Assembly: GCA_963828405.1 (NCBI GenBank)
Contig: CAWHEG010000026.1
Location: 1-64,000 of the forward strand
Reading direction: 5' to 3'
Length of the DNA stretch: 64,000 nucleotides
DNA from: JANMJD01 sp963828405
GTDB taxonomy: Bacteria; Actinomycetota; Acidimicrobiia; Acidimicrobiales; Ilumatobacteraceae
Both the position numbers and the translations under genes were made by a program. This document shows positions 28,539-37,916 of the stretch, one piece after another; the stretch's first letter is position 1, and each line of letters opens with the position of its first letter. The notes beneath the pieces were generated by a model, which was given only the letters and a program-made list of their open reading frames with translations, made no database searches and was not told the origin of the DNA.

Positions 28539-29479
28539 AGTTCCACCATCTGACCACGTCCGCCGGCGATCGCCGCGTCGTAGACCATCCGGGCGGCGAC
28601 CAGGTCCTCCACGGCGTGGCCCATCGAGCGGTACACGGTGATCTCGTGGTCGTCGACCCGTCCGGGGCGCCGGCCGAGCACCACCTCACCGATCTCGGCG
28701 GCGGCGTCGGGATCGAGCCCGGCCAGCTCGACGCAGCCGGCCGGCGCCGGGGCGAAGGCGATCCGGCTCTCGACCATCAGCCGCGACGTGGCCGCCAGTT
28801 CGACGGGCAGCTCGTGGCCGGGTGGGGCGAAGCCGACCGAGGTGACGTGGGCGCCGGGGGTGATCCAGTCGGCGTCGATCACGGGCTCGGTCGCCGAGGT
28901 GCACAGGCAGACGATGTCGGCCCAGCGCACGGCTTCCTGGGCGTTGTCCACGACGCGGGCGAAGCGGTGCCGGGCGGCGATCGAGGCCGCCGAGCGGACG
29001 TTCGGTGAGAACACCCGGATGTCGCTGATCGGGCGGACCTTGGTGAGGAACTCGAGGTGCGCGTGGCCCTGGACCCCGGCGCCGATGATCGCCAGCACCT
29101 TGGCGTCCTCGCGGGCGGCCAACCGGGTCGACAGGGCGGCGGCGGCGGCGGTGCGCATCGTCGTGATGTGGGTGCCGTCCATGATCGCGATCGGTACGCC
29201 GGTGTCGGCATCGGCGAGGTAGATCAGGGCGATGTGGCTGGGCAGGCCGAGGGCGCCGTTGCCGTGGAAGACGCTGACCAGCTTGACGCCGACGGGGTAT
29301 CCGGGACCCCAGGCCGGCATGGCCAGCACCGCCCCGTGCGCGGTCGGCACGAGGTTGCGGGCGGGCACGTTCATCGCCCCGTCGGACAGCGCGGCGAACC
29401 CGTCGGCGAGCCGGTCGATCAGGACGTCGTTGTCGAGCAGTTCGATCACGTCTCGTTGGGGCAGGACGAGCACGTCCAC
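28535..29479 (-). CDS. Ornithine cyclodeaminase / mu-crystallin family protein (314 aa)
   Basis: This family uses NAD(P) to reduce or deaminate imines such as piperideine-2-carboxylate. The Rossmann motif is AIIGAGVQGHAHLEFLTKV (residues about 122-140). Other landmarks are GVKLVSVFHGNGALGLPSH and DGTHITTMRTAAAAALSTRLA. The GTG at 29479 has AAGGAG 6 bases upstream. It is the first gene of an operon with the E1 fusion and is divergent from an aldehyde dehydrogenase. This arrangement hints at lysine or proline catabolism, an inference. Confidence 0.92.
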   Translation of the reverse strand: MDVLVLPQRDVIELLDNDVLIDRLADGFAALSDGAMNVPARNLVPTAHGAVLAMPAWGPGYPVGVKLVSVFHGNGALGLPSHIALIYLADADTGVPIAIMDGTHITTMRTAAAAALSTRLAAREDAKVLAIIGAGVQGHAHLEFLTKVRPISDIRVFSPNVRSAASIAARHRFARVVDNAQEAVRWADIVCLCTSATEPVIDADWITPGAHVTSVGFAPPGHELPVELAATSRLMVESRIAFAPAPAGCVELAGLDPDAAAEIGEVVLGRRPGRVDDHEITVYRSMGHAVEDLVAARMVYDAAIAGGRGQMVEL

Positions 29480-29572
29480 GGGGTTCTCCTTGATGGAACT
29501 CGGTTGGGGATTCCAGGTCGATCGCCGTCGAGGCGTGCGCAGCGGGGGTGTGGGTCGTACATTTGCACGCCG

Positions 29573-31099
29573 ATGGAACAGCTTCCCACGACGGAGTCCC
29601 TGCGGGGCCGGGTTCTCGGTGCGTTGCGCCGCTGCGGTGTCGAGTTCAAGCTCGACGAATCGGGTGATGTGGTCGCCCGCAGCCCGATCACCGGCGGGGA
29701 GATGGGCCGGCTCGTCGGTCACCAGGTCGCCGACATCGACCTCGTCGTCGAGCGGGCGATGGCCGCGTTCGCCGTGTGGCGCACGACGCCGGCACCACGC
29801 CGCGGCGAGCTGGTGCGCCGGTTCGGCGAGGCGCTGCGCGCCCACAAGGAGGATCTCGGCGAGATCGTCTCGATCGAGGTGGGCAAGATCCGCTCCGAGG
29901 GACTCGGCGAGGTGCAGGAGATGATCGACATCTGCGACTTCGCCGTCGGTCTCTCGCGCCAGCTCGATGGTCGGACGATCGCCTCCGAGCGCCCCGGTCA
30001 CCGGCTGATGGAGACCTGGCATCCGCTGGGTCCGTGTGCGGTGATCACCGCCTTCAACTTCCCGGTCGCCGTGTGGTCGTGGAACGCGGCCTTGGCGCTC
30101 GTCTGTGGTGACCCGGTGATCTGGAAGCCGAGCGAGAAGACCCCGCTCACCGCGCTCACCTGTCAGGGTCTGTTCGCCCGGGTGGCCGCCGAGATGGGGG
30201 TTCCCGCCGATGTCAGCCAGGTCGTGCTCGGTGGCCGCGAGATCGGCGAGGCGCTGGTCGACCACCCGGCCATCCCCCTGGTCAGTGCCACGGGCTCGAC
30301 GGCGATGGGCCGCGCCGTCGCCCCGCGGGTCGCCGCCCGGTTCGCTCGCTCGATCCTCGAGCTGGGCGGCAACAACGCGGCGATCGTCACCCCCAGCGCC
30401 GATCTCGACCTGGCCGTGCGCGGCATCGTGTTCTCGGCCGCGGGGACGGCCGGCCAGCGCTGCACGTCGCTGCGCCGGCTGATCGTCCACCGCAGCATCC
30501 ACGACGAGCTGGTCTCGCGCCTGGTCACGGCCTACGGCTCGTTGCCGGTGGGCGACCCGCTGCAGTCGGGCACGCTGGTCGGGCCGCTGATCGACCGTCG
30601 CGCCTTCGACGCGATGGCCGGGGCGTTGACCGCGGCGCGCACCGAAGGCGGCGACGTGGTCGTCGGCGGCGATCGTGTCGACAACGACCGGCCCGAGGGC
30701 TTCTACGTGCGCCCCTCGATCGTGATGATGCCCGCTCAGACCCCGATCGTCGAGGCCGAGACCTTCGCCCCGATCCTCTACGTGATGGCCTACGACACCT
30801 TCGACGAGGCGATCGCCATGCACAACGGCGTCAAGCAGGGGCTGGCGTCGTCGATCTTCACGACCGACATGCGCGAGGCCGAGCGGTTCATGGCGTCGGA
30901 CGGCTCCGACTGCGGCATCGCCAACGTCAACATCGGACCGTCGGGGGCCGAGATCGGCGGGGCCTTCGGCGGCGAGAAGGAGACCGGGGGCGGGCGGGAG
31001 TCGGGCTCGGACGCCTGGAAGGCGTACATGCGTCGGGCGACGAACACGATCAACTACTCCGACGAGCTCCCCCTGGCCCAGGGCGTCGAGTTCGTCTGA
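29573..31099 (+). CDS. Aldehyde dehydrogenase, ALDH7 / L-aminoadipate-semialdehyde type (508 aa)
   Basis: ALDH7 enzymes oxidise alpha-aminoadipic semialdehyde (piperideine-6-carboxylate) with NAD+. Clear motifs: NFPVAVWSWNAALALVCGDPVIWKPSEKTPLTA, general base in LELGGNNAAIV, and catalytic Cys in GQRCTSLRRL. The end matches ALDH7, with GFGGEKETGGGRESGSDAWKAYMRR (here AFGGEKETGGGRESGSDAW). It is divergent from the cyclodeaminase gene, which uses related substrates, and probably acts in lysine breakdown. The gene symbol amaB would fit but is not certain. Confidence 0.92.
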   Translation: MEQLPTTESLRGRVLGALRRCGVEFKLDESGDVVARSPITGGEMGRLVGHQVADIDLVVERAMAAFAVWRTTPAPRRGELVRRFGEALRAHKEDLGEIVSIEVGKIRSEGLGEVQEMIDICDFAVGLSRQLDGRTIASERPGHRLMETWHPLGPCAVITAFNFPVAVWSWNAALALVCGDPVIWKPSEKTPLTALTCQGLFARVAAEMGVPADVSQVVLGGREIGEALVDHPAIPLVSATGSTAMGRAVAPRVAARFARSILELGGNNAAIVTPSADLDLAVRGIVFSAAGTAGQRCTSLRRLIVHRSIHDELVSRLVTAYGSLPVGDPLQSGTLVGPLIDRRAFDAMAGALTAARTEGGDVVVGGDRVDNDRPEGFYVRPSIVMMPAQTPIVEAETFAPILYVMAYDTFDEAIAMHNGVKQGLASSIFTTDMREAERFMASDGSDCGIANVNIGPSGAEIGGAFGGEKETGGGRESGSDAWKAYMRRATNTINYSDELPLAQGVEFV

Positions 31100-31124
31100 C
31101 CCGGGGTTGGGTAGCCTGAGCGTC

Positions 31125-31556
31125 ATGGGCGCCCGTTCCACCGATCCGACGGCGGCCTTCGCGCGGCTGGTCGAGTTGGCGAAGTCCGGTGCGCTCGACC
31201 AGCTGTGCGAACGCCATGGGGTACGGATCCTGTCGGCGTTCGGCAGCGCGACGCGGACGTCCGAGCTGCGTCCGCCCGAAGATCTCGACATCGGGGTGAG
31301 CTTCATCGACCCGGTGGACGGCCGCCGCGGTCGGCTCGATCTGTGGGGGGACCTGGTCGATCTCACGGGATGCGAGGCGATCGACCTCGTCGTCATCGAC
31401 ATCGACGACCCGGTGCTGCGGGCCGAGGCGCTGACCGGCTTCGGGCTCTACGAAAACGTCAGCGGCGCCTTCGCCGAATCGCAGATCGCCGCCGTCGGCG
31501 AGCGCCGCGACACCGCCCATCTCCGCCGGATGAACCTGGAGCTGATGGCCCGATGA
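31125..31556 (+). CDS. MNT-type nucleotidyltransferase antitoxin (143 aa)
   Basis: MNT antitoxins modify or neutralise HEPN toxins. The nucleotidyltransferase core is FGSATRTSELRPPEDLDIGVSF, with GS and DxD (residues about 40-60). The ATG at 31125 gives the family's normal length. It overlaps the HEPN gene (ATGATG), the standard order for HepT/MntA-type modules. Confidence 0.9.
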   Translation: MGARSTDPTAAFARLVELAKSGALDQLCERHGVRILSAFGSATRTSELRPPEDLDIGVSFIDPVDGRRGRLDLWGDLVDLTGCEAIDLVVIDIDDPVLRAEALTGFGLYENVSGAFAESQIAAVGERRDTAHLRRMNLELMAR

Positions 31557-31831
31557 TGCCGATGCGGCCGAGCAACGATGTCATCGAGCTCGGCAGGTCG
31601 CCGGCGACCGGGCGCGAATCGTTCGACCTGCTCGTCGCGGCCGGTGTGATCAGCCCCGAGTTGGCGACGTCGCTGAAGCCGGCGGTCGGACTGCGCAACG
31701 TGTTGGTCCACCTCCACACCGACATCGATGTCGACATCGTCGCCGGATCGATCGACAAGATGATCGAGGACTTCGGCGCGTACGTCCGGGCAGTCGCCCG
31801 CTGGCAGGTCGCCCAGCCCGAGGTGCCGTAG
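31553..31831 (+). CDS. HEPN toxin, HepT-like (92 aa)
   Basis: The Rx4-6H RNase motif of HEPN toxins is at GLRNVLVHLHTDID (Arg and His, about residues 51-58). In well-studied HepT proteins the sequence reads Rx4HxY and the MNT partner AMPylates that Tyr; here the position is His (HLH). The module could be inhibited in another way. A short Gly-rich N-terminal part precedes the domain, and the start may be at ATG 31556. Confidence 0.85.
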   Translation: MMPMRPSNDVIELGRSPATGRESFDLLVAAGVISPELATSLKPAVGLRNVLVHLHTDIDVDIVAGSIDKMIEDFGAYVRAVARWQVAQPEVP

Positions 31832-31889
31832 GCCAAGACGCGGTGAAGCGTACGAACGAGGGCGTCGAGTTCGTCCGGTCTGGTGACGG

Positions 31890-32525
31890 TCAGTCGACGC
31901 GGTGCAGGACGCGTAGCGAGCCGGTGGCCGAAGCGAGCCTGAACCGACCGCTGGCCAGCGCCGGCAGGAAGATCTGCTCGTAGGGGGGACGGCCGCCGTC
32001 GGCCGGATCGGGGAACACGTCGTGGATGGCCAGGGTGCCGCCGACGGCGACGTGGGGCGCCCACCCCTCGTAGTCGAGCCGGGCGGGTTCGACGCCGTGG
32101 CCGCCGTCGATGAAGCAGAAGGCGAGCGGGGTGGCCCAGTGCCGGGCGACGAGCGGCGATGGGCCGACGACGGCGACGACGACATCTTCGAGGCCGGCAT
32201 CGTGGATCGTGTCGCGGAAGCGGGGGAGGGTGTCGATCCTGCCCGTGCGGGCGTCGACGAGCGAGGGATCGTGCCACTCCCACCCGGCCTGGTTCTCCTC
32301 GGAGCCCCGGTGGTGGTCGACGGCGAACACGACGCCGCCCAGTACGCGGGCGGCGGCGCCGAGCCACACGGTCGACCGCCCGCAGTACGAGCCGACCTCG
32401 AGCAGGACCAGGCCCGGGCAGGCCCGCCCGGCGGCCACAGCGGACTCGTACAGCGCATCGCCCTCGTCGGGCGGCATGAAACCGGTGGCGGCCAGGGCAT
32501 GGGCCCGCAGGGCGGGGTCGATCAC
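31890..32525 (-). CDS. Class I SAM-dependent methyltransferase, TylF/CmcI-like (211 aa)
   Basis: Motif I is VLLEVGSYCGRSTVWLG (residues about 41-57). The acidic cofactor residue follows in FAVDHHRG, and the metal-site-like FIDGGHGVEPARLDYEGWAPHVAVGGTLAIHDVF resembles TylF/CmcI O-methyltransferases and the small Methyltransf_24 family. The substrate is unknown. The stop of the nitroreductase overlaps its start by 4 bases (ATGA), so the pair is co-translated. Confidence 0.85.
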   Translation of the reverse strand: MIDPALRAHALAATGFMPPDEGDALYESAVAAGRACPGLVLLEVGSYCGRSTVWLGAAARVLGGVVFAVDHHRGSEENQAGWEWHDPSLVDARTGRIDTLPRFRDTIHDAGLEDVVVAVVGPSPLVARHWATPLAFCFIDGGHGVEPARLDYEGWAPHVAVGGTLAIHDVFPDPADGGRPPYEQIFLPALASGRFRLASATGSLRVLHRVD

Positions 32526-33184
32526 CAGCCGTCCCAGTGGATCACCGTGTCAGGGTCGGGCCGTGCGGCGCGCTTGAAGTCGGTCCCCAGGGTGTAGGCG
32601 AGCGGGCTGAGACAGACCTGCTGGACGGTGTCGAACGGGATGTCGAGCAGCTCTGCAGCCTGCTGCTCCATCATCAGGTGCACGGTGGTCCAGGCCGTGC
32701 CCAGCCCACGGGCGCGGGCGGCCAGCATGAAGCTCCACGTCGCCGGCAGGATGTTGGCGAGCAGCGACGCGGCCATCATCCCGGTGCCGCCATCGGTGCG
32801 ACCCCGCGCGGCCGAACAGGCGATCACGAGCACCGGGGCCCGGCCCATGTTGTCGCCGAGGAAGTCGGCCGAGTCGGCGACGCGGGCCTGCTGGGCATTG
32901 CCGGCTTCCGAGCCCTTGTCGATCGAACGGACGTAGACACCGGGCATCTGCCGGTAGATCGCGAAGCACTGCCGGTAGATCTCGCCGAGCGCCGCCCGTT
33001 TGGCCGCGTCGCGCACGATCACGAACTGCATCGTCGGGTTGTTCGACGCCGAAGGCGCCTGCTGGGCGATGGCGACGCACTCGCGGACCAGGTCGTCGGG
33101 CACGGGCCGGTCGAAGTCGAGCCGCCGTCGCACGGCACGGGTCGTGGTGAGCAACTCGTCGGGGTCGAGGGGGAGCAGGGCCAT
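32522..33184 (-). CDS. Nitroreductase family flavoprotein (220 aa)
   Basis: FMN-binding features: an N-terminal RAVRRRLDFDRPVPDDLV, QQAPSASNNPTMQFVIV, and a C-terminal GLGTAWTTVHLMMEQQAAELLDIP. These enzymes reduce nitro groups, quinones or enones with NAD(P)H. Two in-frame ATGs (33184 and 33196) are possible starts; the shorter one matches the family better. It precedes a methyltransferase in an overlapping pair and is divergent from a membrane protein gene with about 20 bases between. Confidence 0.87.
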   Translation of the reverse strand: MALLPLDPDELLTTTRAVRRRLDFDRPVPDDLVRECVAIAQQAPSASNNPTMQFVIVRDAAKRAALGEIYRQCFAIYRQMPGVYVRSIDKGSEAGNAQQARVADSADFLGDNMGRAPVLVIACSAARGRTDGGTGMMAASLLANILPATWSFMLAARARGLGTAWTTVHLMMEQQAAELLDIPFDTVQQVCLSPLAYTLGTDFKRAARPDPDTVIHWDGW

Positions 33185-33206
33185 CCGGGGCACCATAATC
33201 GGGGTG

Positions 33207-34805
33207 GTGAATCCATCGGTGGCCGAGCGCGGCGATTCGGTTGCCGCCTGGCGGCGTCGCGCGCCCGACGTCGCCGTCATCGCCGCCACCGCCGTCATCT
33301 TCGCGGTGGCCGTGGCCAACCAGCACCGCGGTCACGACTGGGGCGACGACTTCTCGCTCTACCTGCGCCAGACCGAGGCGTTGACGGTCGGCGGTGCACG
33401 CGACGTGCTGGCCGACAACCGCTTCACGGTGGCCAACTCCTCGTGGCACACGTTCAGCCCCTGGTCGTACCCGTGGGGCTTCCCGCTGATGCTCGCTCCG
33501 TTCTACAAGGTCTTCGGCCTCGACTACGGCGTGTTCAAGGTCGTCATGGCGGCGTGCTTCGCCGGTTCGATGTACCTGCTGTACCGGATCGTCGCCCTGC
33601 GCCTGCGGCCATTGACGGCGCTGGCGCTGATGCTGCTGATCGGGCTCAGCCCGGAGTACGTCGCCTGGACCGACACCGTGCTCTCCGAGTTCCCCTTCCT
33701 ATTGGTCACCTTCGCCGCGCTGTGGTGGATGGACCGCTGCCGCACGCGGGGTGCGCTCGACGGTGAGCGCTGGGCTCCGCTGGCCGTGCTCGGCTTCCTG
33801 GTCGGCTTCAGCTACACGGTGCGCAAGGAGGGCGTCGCCCTGTTCGTCGCCCTCGGCGCGTTGCACCTCGCCCATGTCGTCGGCACGGCCCGCCGCGCCT
33901 CGCCACCGGCGCCGGCCGAGGAGGCCGGGGTCGGCCCATGGGACGCCGTGCGCCGGCTGCGGTGGTCGCGTCTGGTGATCCCCTACGCCGCCGCGGTCGC
34001 CTGGATCGTCGGGCTGCAGCTGGCGCTGCCCAACGGCGGCTACCAGTCCTTCCCCGGCACCGGCCTGGCCCAGGTGAAGCCGAACGCCCTCTGGTACCGG
34101 GACATCCTCGCCCAGCAGATCGGCCTGAAACGGTTCGGCGTGCCCCGGCTCGAGGTGTTCGGGTCGGAGCAGTTGGGGCTCGTCGTGCTCACGGCGGTGC
34201 TGACGATGGCCCTCATCGGGATCGTGGCCCGTACGTTCGCCGCCCCGGCGGTCGACGCCTCGGTGATCGGCTACTTCGTGGCCGTGACCGGGATCTTCGC
34301 CATCACCCCGTTCCACGAAGGCCGCTACCTGTTCTCGATCACCCCGTTCATCGTCTACTTCGCCGTGCAGGGCGTGGCGTTCATCGCCACCGACGCCCGC
34401 CCCCCGATACCCGTGGTGGCCGGGTTGCTGCTCATCGCCCCCAGCCTGATGGCCAACGTCGACGCCATCTGGACGCGCACCCAGAACCAGTTGAAGTACG
34501 ACGTGGTCATCTGGGGGCCCGAGTTCCCGACGTCGCGGGAGATGTTCGACGCCGTGTCACGGATCGCCGGCCCCGACGACGTGGTCGCCTTCTTCCGGGC
34601 GCGGTTGATGACCTTCTACACCGACCGCCGGGCGCTGCAGTTGACCAACCTGCCGGAGATCTCGGCCAAGGCCGACTGGTACGCGATGGCCAAGGACTCG
34701 ACGTACTCGCAGGCCCTGCTCACCGACGCCGACGCGGCGGCGGCCGGGCTGGTCAAACGCTGGGAGAACGCCAACTTCGTGCTGTGGGAGGTCCCGGATC
34801 CGTGA
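33207..34805 (+). CDS. Polytopic membrane protein, GT-C-like (532 aa)
   Basis: About 9-11 hydrophobic segments. The first loop carries ANQHRGHDWGDDFSLYLRQTE, a D-D-containing extracytoplasmic loop typical of GT-C glycosyltransferases such as PMT/ArnT-like enzymes. A later YEGRYLFSITPF-like segment (HEGRYLFSITPFIV) also fits the group. The C-terminal 120 residues are soluble. GTG codons at 33204 and 33207 are the possible starts. The donor and acceptor are unknown. A thioesterase gene follows 20 bases later. Confidence 0.75.
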   Translation: MNPSVAERGDSVAAWRRRAPDVAVIAATAVIFAVAVANQHRGHDWGDDFSLYLRQTEALTVGGARDVLADNRFTVANSSWHTFSPWSYPWGFPLMLAPFYKVFGLDYGVFKVVMAACFAGSMYLLYRIVALRLRPLTALALMLLIGLSPEYVAWTDTVLSEFPFLLVTFAALWWMDRCRTRGALDGERWAPLAVLGFLVGFSYTVRKEGVALFVALGALHLAHVVGTARRASPPAPAEEAGVGPWDAVRRLRWSRLVIPYAAAVAWIVGLQLALPNGGYQSFPGTGLAQVKPNALWYRDILAQQIGLKRFGVPRLEVFGSEQLGLVVLTAVLTMALIGIVARTFAAPAVDASVIGYFVAVTGIFAITPFHEGRYLFSITPFIVYFAVQGVAFIATDARPPIPVVAGLLLIAPSLMANVDAIWTRTQNQLKYDVVIWGPEFPTSREMFDAVSRIAGPDDVVAFFRARLMTFYTDRRALQLTNLPEISAKADWYAMAKDSTYSQALLTDADAAAAGLVKRWENANFVLWEVPDP

Positions 34806-34825
34806 CCGCGTGCGAGCATGGGGCG

Positions 34826-35725
34826 ATGACAGTCGAGGCGAACGCCGGCGAGCCCGATCACCAGCAGGCCGTGGACGACCTGGTCCGCCTGCTCGACCTC
34901 GAACCGATCGAGGTCAACATCTTCCGGGGTGTGTCGCCCCCCGACAACCGCCAGCGGGTGTTCGGCGGCCAGGTGGCCGGCCAGGCCCTCGTCGCCGCGG
35001 CCCGCACGGTCGACACGAGCCAGCGGATGGTCCATTCGCTGCACGCCTACTTCCTGCGACCGGGCGATCCCACCGTCCCGATCCTGTACCAGGTCGATCG
35101 GATCCGCGACGGCCGCAGCTTCACGACGCGGCGGGTCGTAGCCATCCAGCACGGCCAGGCGATCTTCAACCTGCAGGCCAGCTTCCACGTCACCGAACCG
35201 GGCCTCGATCACCAGCTCCCCCTTCCCGAGGGCCTGCCCGACCCGGATTCGCTGCCGACGTTCCGCGAGCGGATGGAGCCCTACCGGGCGCGGATGGGGA
35301 TGGAGGCGAGCTGGTTCGATCGCCCACGGTCGATCGACCTGCGCTACGTCGAGCACGGGCCGATGGAACGCAAGGGCCGGTACGCGACGGCGCAGCGGGT
35401 CTGGTTACGGGCCGGTGGTGTGCTGCCCGACGACCCGGTGCTCCACGCCTGTGTGGTCACCTACGCCTCCGACATGACGTTGCTCGACACCACCGGCCTG
35501 CCCCACGGCCTCGACTGGGACGACGACGACGTGCAGATGGCCAGCCTCGATCATGCGATGTGGTTCCACCGCCCGTTCCGCGCCGACGAATGGATGCTCT
35601 ACGACCAGCACACGCCGTCGACCTCGAACGCCCGGGGCCTGGCCACCGGATCGATCTTCACCCACCACGGCGACCTGGTCGTCAGCGTGGTGCAGGAGGG
35701 CCTGATCCGCAGGGTCCGGCGGTGA
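34826..35725 (+). CDS. tesB: Acyl-CoA thioesterase II (299 aa)
   Basis: TesB hydrolyses acyl-CoA and is built of two hot-dog folds. The N-terminal fold shows VFGGQVAGQALVAAARTVD and HSLHAYFLRPGDP; the second shows SLDHAMWFHRP, DEWMLYDQHTPSTSNARGLATGSIF. The catalytic Asp/Thr/Gln network is contained in these. Length is standard. The ATG at 34826 gives a normal N-terminus. Its stop overlaps the next gene (GTGA). Confidence 0.95.
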   Translation: MTVEANAGEPDHQQAVDDLVRLLDLEPIEVNIFRGVSPPDNRQRVFGGQVAGQALVAAARTVDTSQRMVHSLHAYFLRPGDPTVPILYQVDRIRDGRSFTTRRVVAIQHGQAIFNLQASFHVTEPGLDHQLPLPEGLPDPDSLPTFRERMEPYRARMGMEASWFDRPRSIDLRYVEHGPMERKGRYATAQRVWLRAGGVLPDDPVLHACVVTYASDMTLLDTTGLPHGLDWDDDDVQMASLDHAMWFHRPFRADEWMLYDQHTPSTSNARGLATGSIFTHHGDLVVSVVQEGLIRRVRR

Positions 35726-36966
35726 GGGCCATCCACCGCTGCGGCCTGGCCGCCGTGGCCGCCCTGGTCGCCTGCACCTCCGATCCGAGCAGCCCCGTCG
35801 CCAGCGTGGCCGTCACGGCCCCCGGCGACACCACGACCGTGGTCACGGCACCCTCTGCCGCCCCGACCACCGCCCCCTCTGCCACCCCGCCCGCGGTCAC
35901 GGCCCCCGACAGGCTCACCGTCACGTTGAACCGCGTCGGTGAGTTCGAGGAGCCGATCGCCCTGGCGACCAGACCGGGCACCGCCGTGCCCGAACCGCCC
36001 TACCTGCTCGAACGGGCGGGAGTGGTGCGCCGCCTGGTCGAGCCCGACGAGATCGCCCTGGACATCACCGAGCTGACCGTGCCGGTCAACGAGCGGGGGG
36101 CGCTCGGGATGGCCTTCTCCCCCGACGGGGCCCACCTCTACATCGACTACACCAACCAAGACGGCCACTCGGTCGTCGACGAGTTCGCCGTCGACCCGGG
36201 TGGAGCGATCGACGGCGACAGCCGACGCGAAGTGCTCACCATCCGCCAGCCCTACCCGAACCACAACGGCGGGAACCTGGTCTTCGGGCCCGACGGGATG
36301 CTGTACATCGGCACCGGCGACGGCGGGGCGGCCGACGATCCGGACCGGCGGGCCCTCGACCTGTCGGAGATGCTCGGCAAGATGCTGCGCATCGACCCGC
36401 GGCAGGGACAGGGTGGCGAGCCGTACTCGGTGCCCCCCGACAACCCGTTCGTCGGTGTCGATGGTGCGCTGCCGGAGATCTGGTCGATCGGGCTGCGCAA
36501 CCCGTGGAGGTACTCGTTCGACCGGGTCACCGGCGATCTGTGGATCGGCGATGTCGGCCAGGGTGCCTGGGAGGAGATCGACGTCGCCCTGGCCGCCGAC
36601 GGAGCGGGCCGAGGGTCGAGCTTCGGCTGGAGCGCATTCGAGGCGTCGCATCGGTTCAACGACGATCAGGCGTCGACCGGGCACACCGCTCCCGTTTGGG
36701 AGTATCGGCACGGGAGTGAGGGTTGCTCGGTGGTCGGTGGATACGTCTACCGCGGTTCGGCGGTCCCCGGGCTGTCCGGGAACTACGTGTTCGGCGACTA
36801 CTGCTCGGGCAGGGTCTGGGCCGCGGCGCCCGGCCCGCGGGGCGAGATCGGCGAGGTCCACCAGATCGGCGAGGTCAAGGAGCTCGTCTCGTTCGGCGAG
36901 GACGCCGCCGGCGAGCTGTACGCCGCGTCGCTGGCCGGCGGCCTGTACCGACTCGACCCTGCCTGA
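35722..36966 (+). CDS. PQQ-type sugar dehydrogenase family lipoprotein (414 aa)
   Basis: The six-bladed beta-propeller of soluble aldose dehydrogenases (GSDH/HHIP-like) is recognisable: ALGMAFSPDGAHLYIDYTNQDG, PNHNGGNLVFGPDGMLYIGTGDGG, SIGLRNPWRYSFDRVTGDLWIGDVGQ and YVYRGSAVPGLSGNYVFGDYCSGRVWA. A signal with lipobox LVACTS (residues about 13-18) and a Thr/Pro-rich linker indicate membrane anchoring outside the cell. PQQ or sugar specificity is unproven. The GTG start overlaps the tesB stop. Confidence 0.92.
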   Translation: MRAIHRCGLAAVAALVACTSDPSSPVASVAVTAPGDTTTVVTAPSAAPTTAPSATPPAVTAPDRLTVTLNRVGEFEEPIALATRPGTAVPEPPYLLERAGVVRRLVEPDEIALDITELTVPVNERGALGMAFSPDGAHLYIDYTNQDGHSVVDEFAVDPGGAIDGDSRREVLTIRQPYPNHNGGNLVFGPDGMLYIGTGDGGAADDPDRRALDLSEMLGKMLRIDPRQGQGGEPYSVPPDNPFVGVDGALPEIWSIGLRNPWRYSFDRVTGDLWIGDVGQGAWEEIDVALAADGAGRGSSFGWSAFEASHRFNDDQASTGHTAPVWEYRHGSEGCSVVGGYVYRGSAVPGLSGNYVFGDYCSGRVWAAAPGPRGEIGEVHQIGEVKELVSFGEDAAGELYAASLAGGLYRLDPA

Positions 36967-37040
36967 CGGCCTTGCGGTCCACCCCCGGGTGACGTGTCGA
37001 CGCAGGCGACCCTCGGCGGCACCGGCCCGGCCGCCCAGGG

Positions 37041-37862
37041 TCAGTCGTGGGGCTCGAGCCCGGCGGCGCGCAGCGTCGCCTCGAGCCGGGCCGCTTTCGC
37101 CTCGGCCCGCGCGTCGGCTCGGGCTTCGGCGTCGTCGGCCCGGGCCTCGGCGACGTCGGCCCGCCCCCGCTCGTGGACGATCCACCCGTACGGGTCGAAG
37201 CCGGGGTGGACGAGATGACCGCCCGGGCAGCAGATGGCCAGGCCCCCGACGTCGGGCACGACGAAGCTGATCTCGAGGGAGTCGATGTGGGCGCCGAGAG
37301 CGTCGTCGGCGACGGCGGCACCGTCGGGTTCGAGGCGCCAGCGGCGGACCTGTGATCGCTCCGGATCGATCGTCAGCACGTCGTGGACACCGGCGAGCAG
37401 GTAGCGGGCCGCCTTCGCCTGGAGTTCTGCCGTCGAGTTCGAGGCCGAGGCCACCTCGACCGCCGCCGTCGGCACCGGGTCGTCGGGGCTCTGGCGGTAG
37501 GAGCGCATCCGACGGCCGTCGCGCTGGACCCGGCCGAGCCGGTCGGCGCGCAACCCCGGGATGACCAGCAGGTCGGGAGCGACCGCCGGGCCGTCGTCGG
37601 GTGGGAACCAGGCGATGTTGCCGGTGACGAGCACGTCGCTGCCGGCCAGTTGATGGCGCACCGCGCCGACCATCACCAGGATCCAATCGAGATGCTCCGG
37701 AGCCTCCACCAGCGGGTTGTCCTCCTCGCCGACCAGGTGCGGGTACGCGGGGAGACCGGGGCTCACGGAACGAACGATACCGAATCGCCCCGGCGTCTCG
37801 GGGAAGAAGTGCTCCACCACGACGTCATCGTCGCCGGAGGGTGTGTCATGGTCGCCGGGCAA
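37041..37862 (-). CDS. Uma2 family (DUF820) putative nuclease (273 aa)
   Basis: The restriction-endonuclease-like fold of DUF820/Uma2 is shown by GPAVAPDLLVIPG, the PTAAVEVASASNSTAELQAKAARYLLAGV block (E-x-A-S and later K), and a C-terminal coiled coil with ARADDAEARADARAEAKAARLE repeats. Function is unknown in the family. The start is uncertain; GTGs downstream are possible. The extended C-terminal coiled coil is common in actinobacterial copies. Confidence 0.82.
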   Translation of the reverse strand: MPGDHDTPSGDDDVVVEHFFPETPGRFGIVRSVSPGLPAYPHLVGEEDNPLVEAPEHLDWILVMVGAVRHQLAGSDVLVTGNIAWFPPDDGPAVAPDLLVIPGLRADRLGRVQRDGRRMRSYRQSPDDPVPTAAVEVASASNSTAELQAKAARYLLAGVHDVLTIDPERSQVRRWRLEPDGAAVADDALGAHIDSLEISFVVPDVGGLAICCPGGHLVHPGFDPYGWIVHERGRADVAEARADDAEARADARAEAKAARLEATLRAAGLEPHD

Positions 37863-37916
37863 CTTCGGCGGGCACGCCGGAGGCCGCGGCTGCGGCGGCC
37901 CGGCGGCCGGTTCGGC

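Noticed and set aside
26985..28553. Plus-strand frame of 522 codons opposite the E1 gene
   Set aside because: It is the antisense shadow of the E1 fusion, with no family match or start context.
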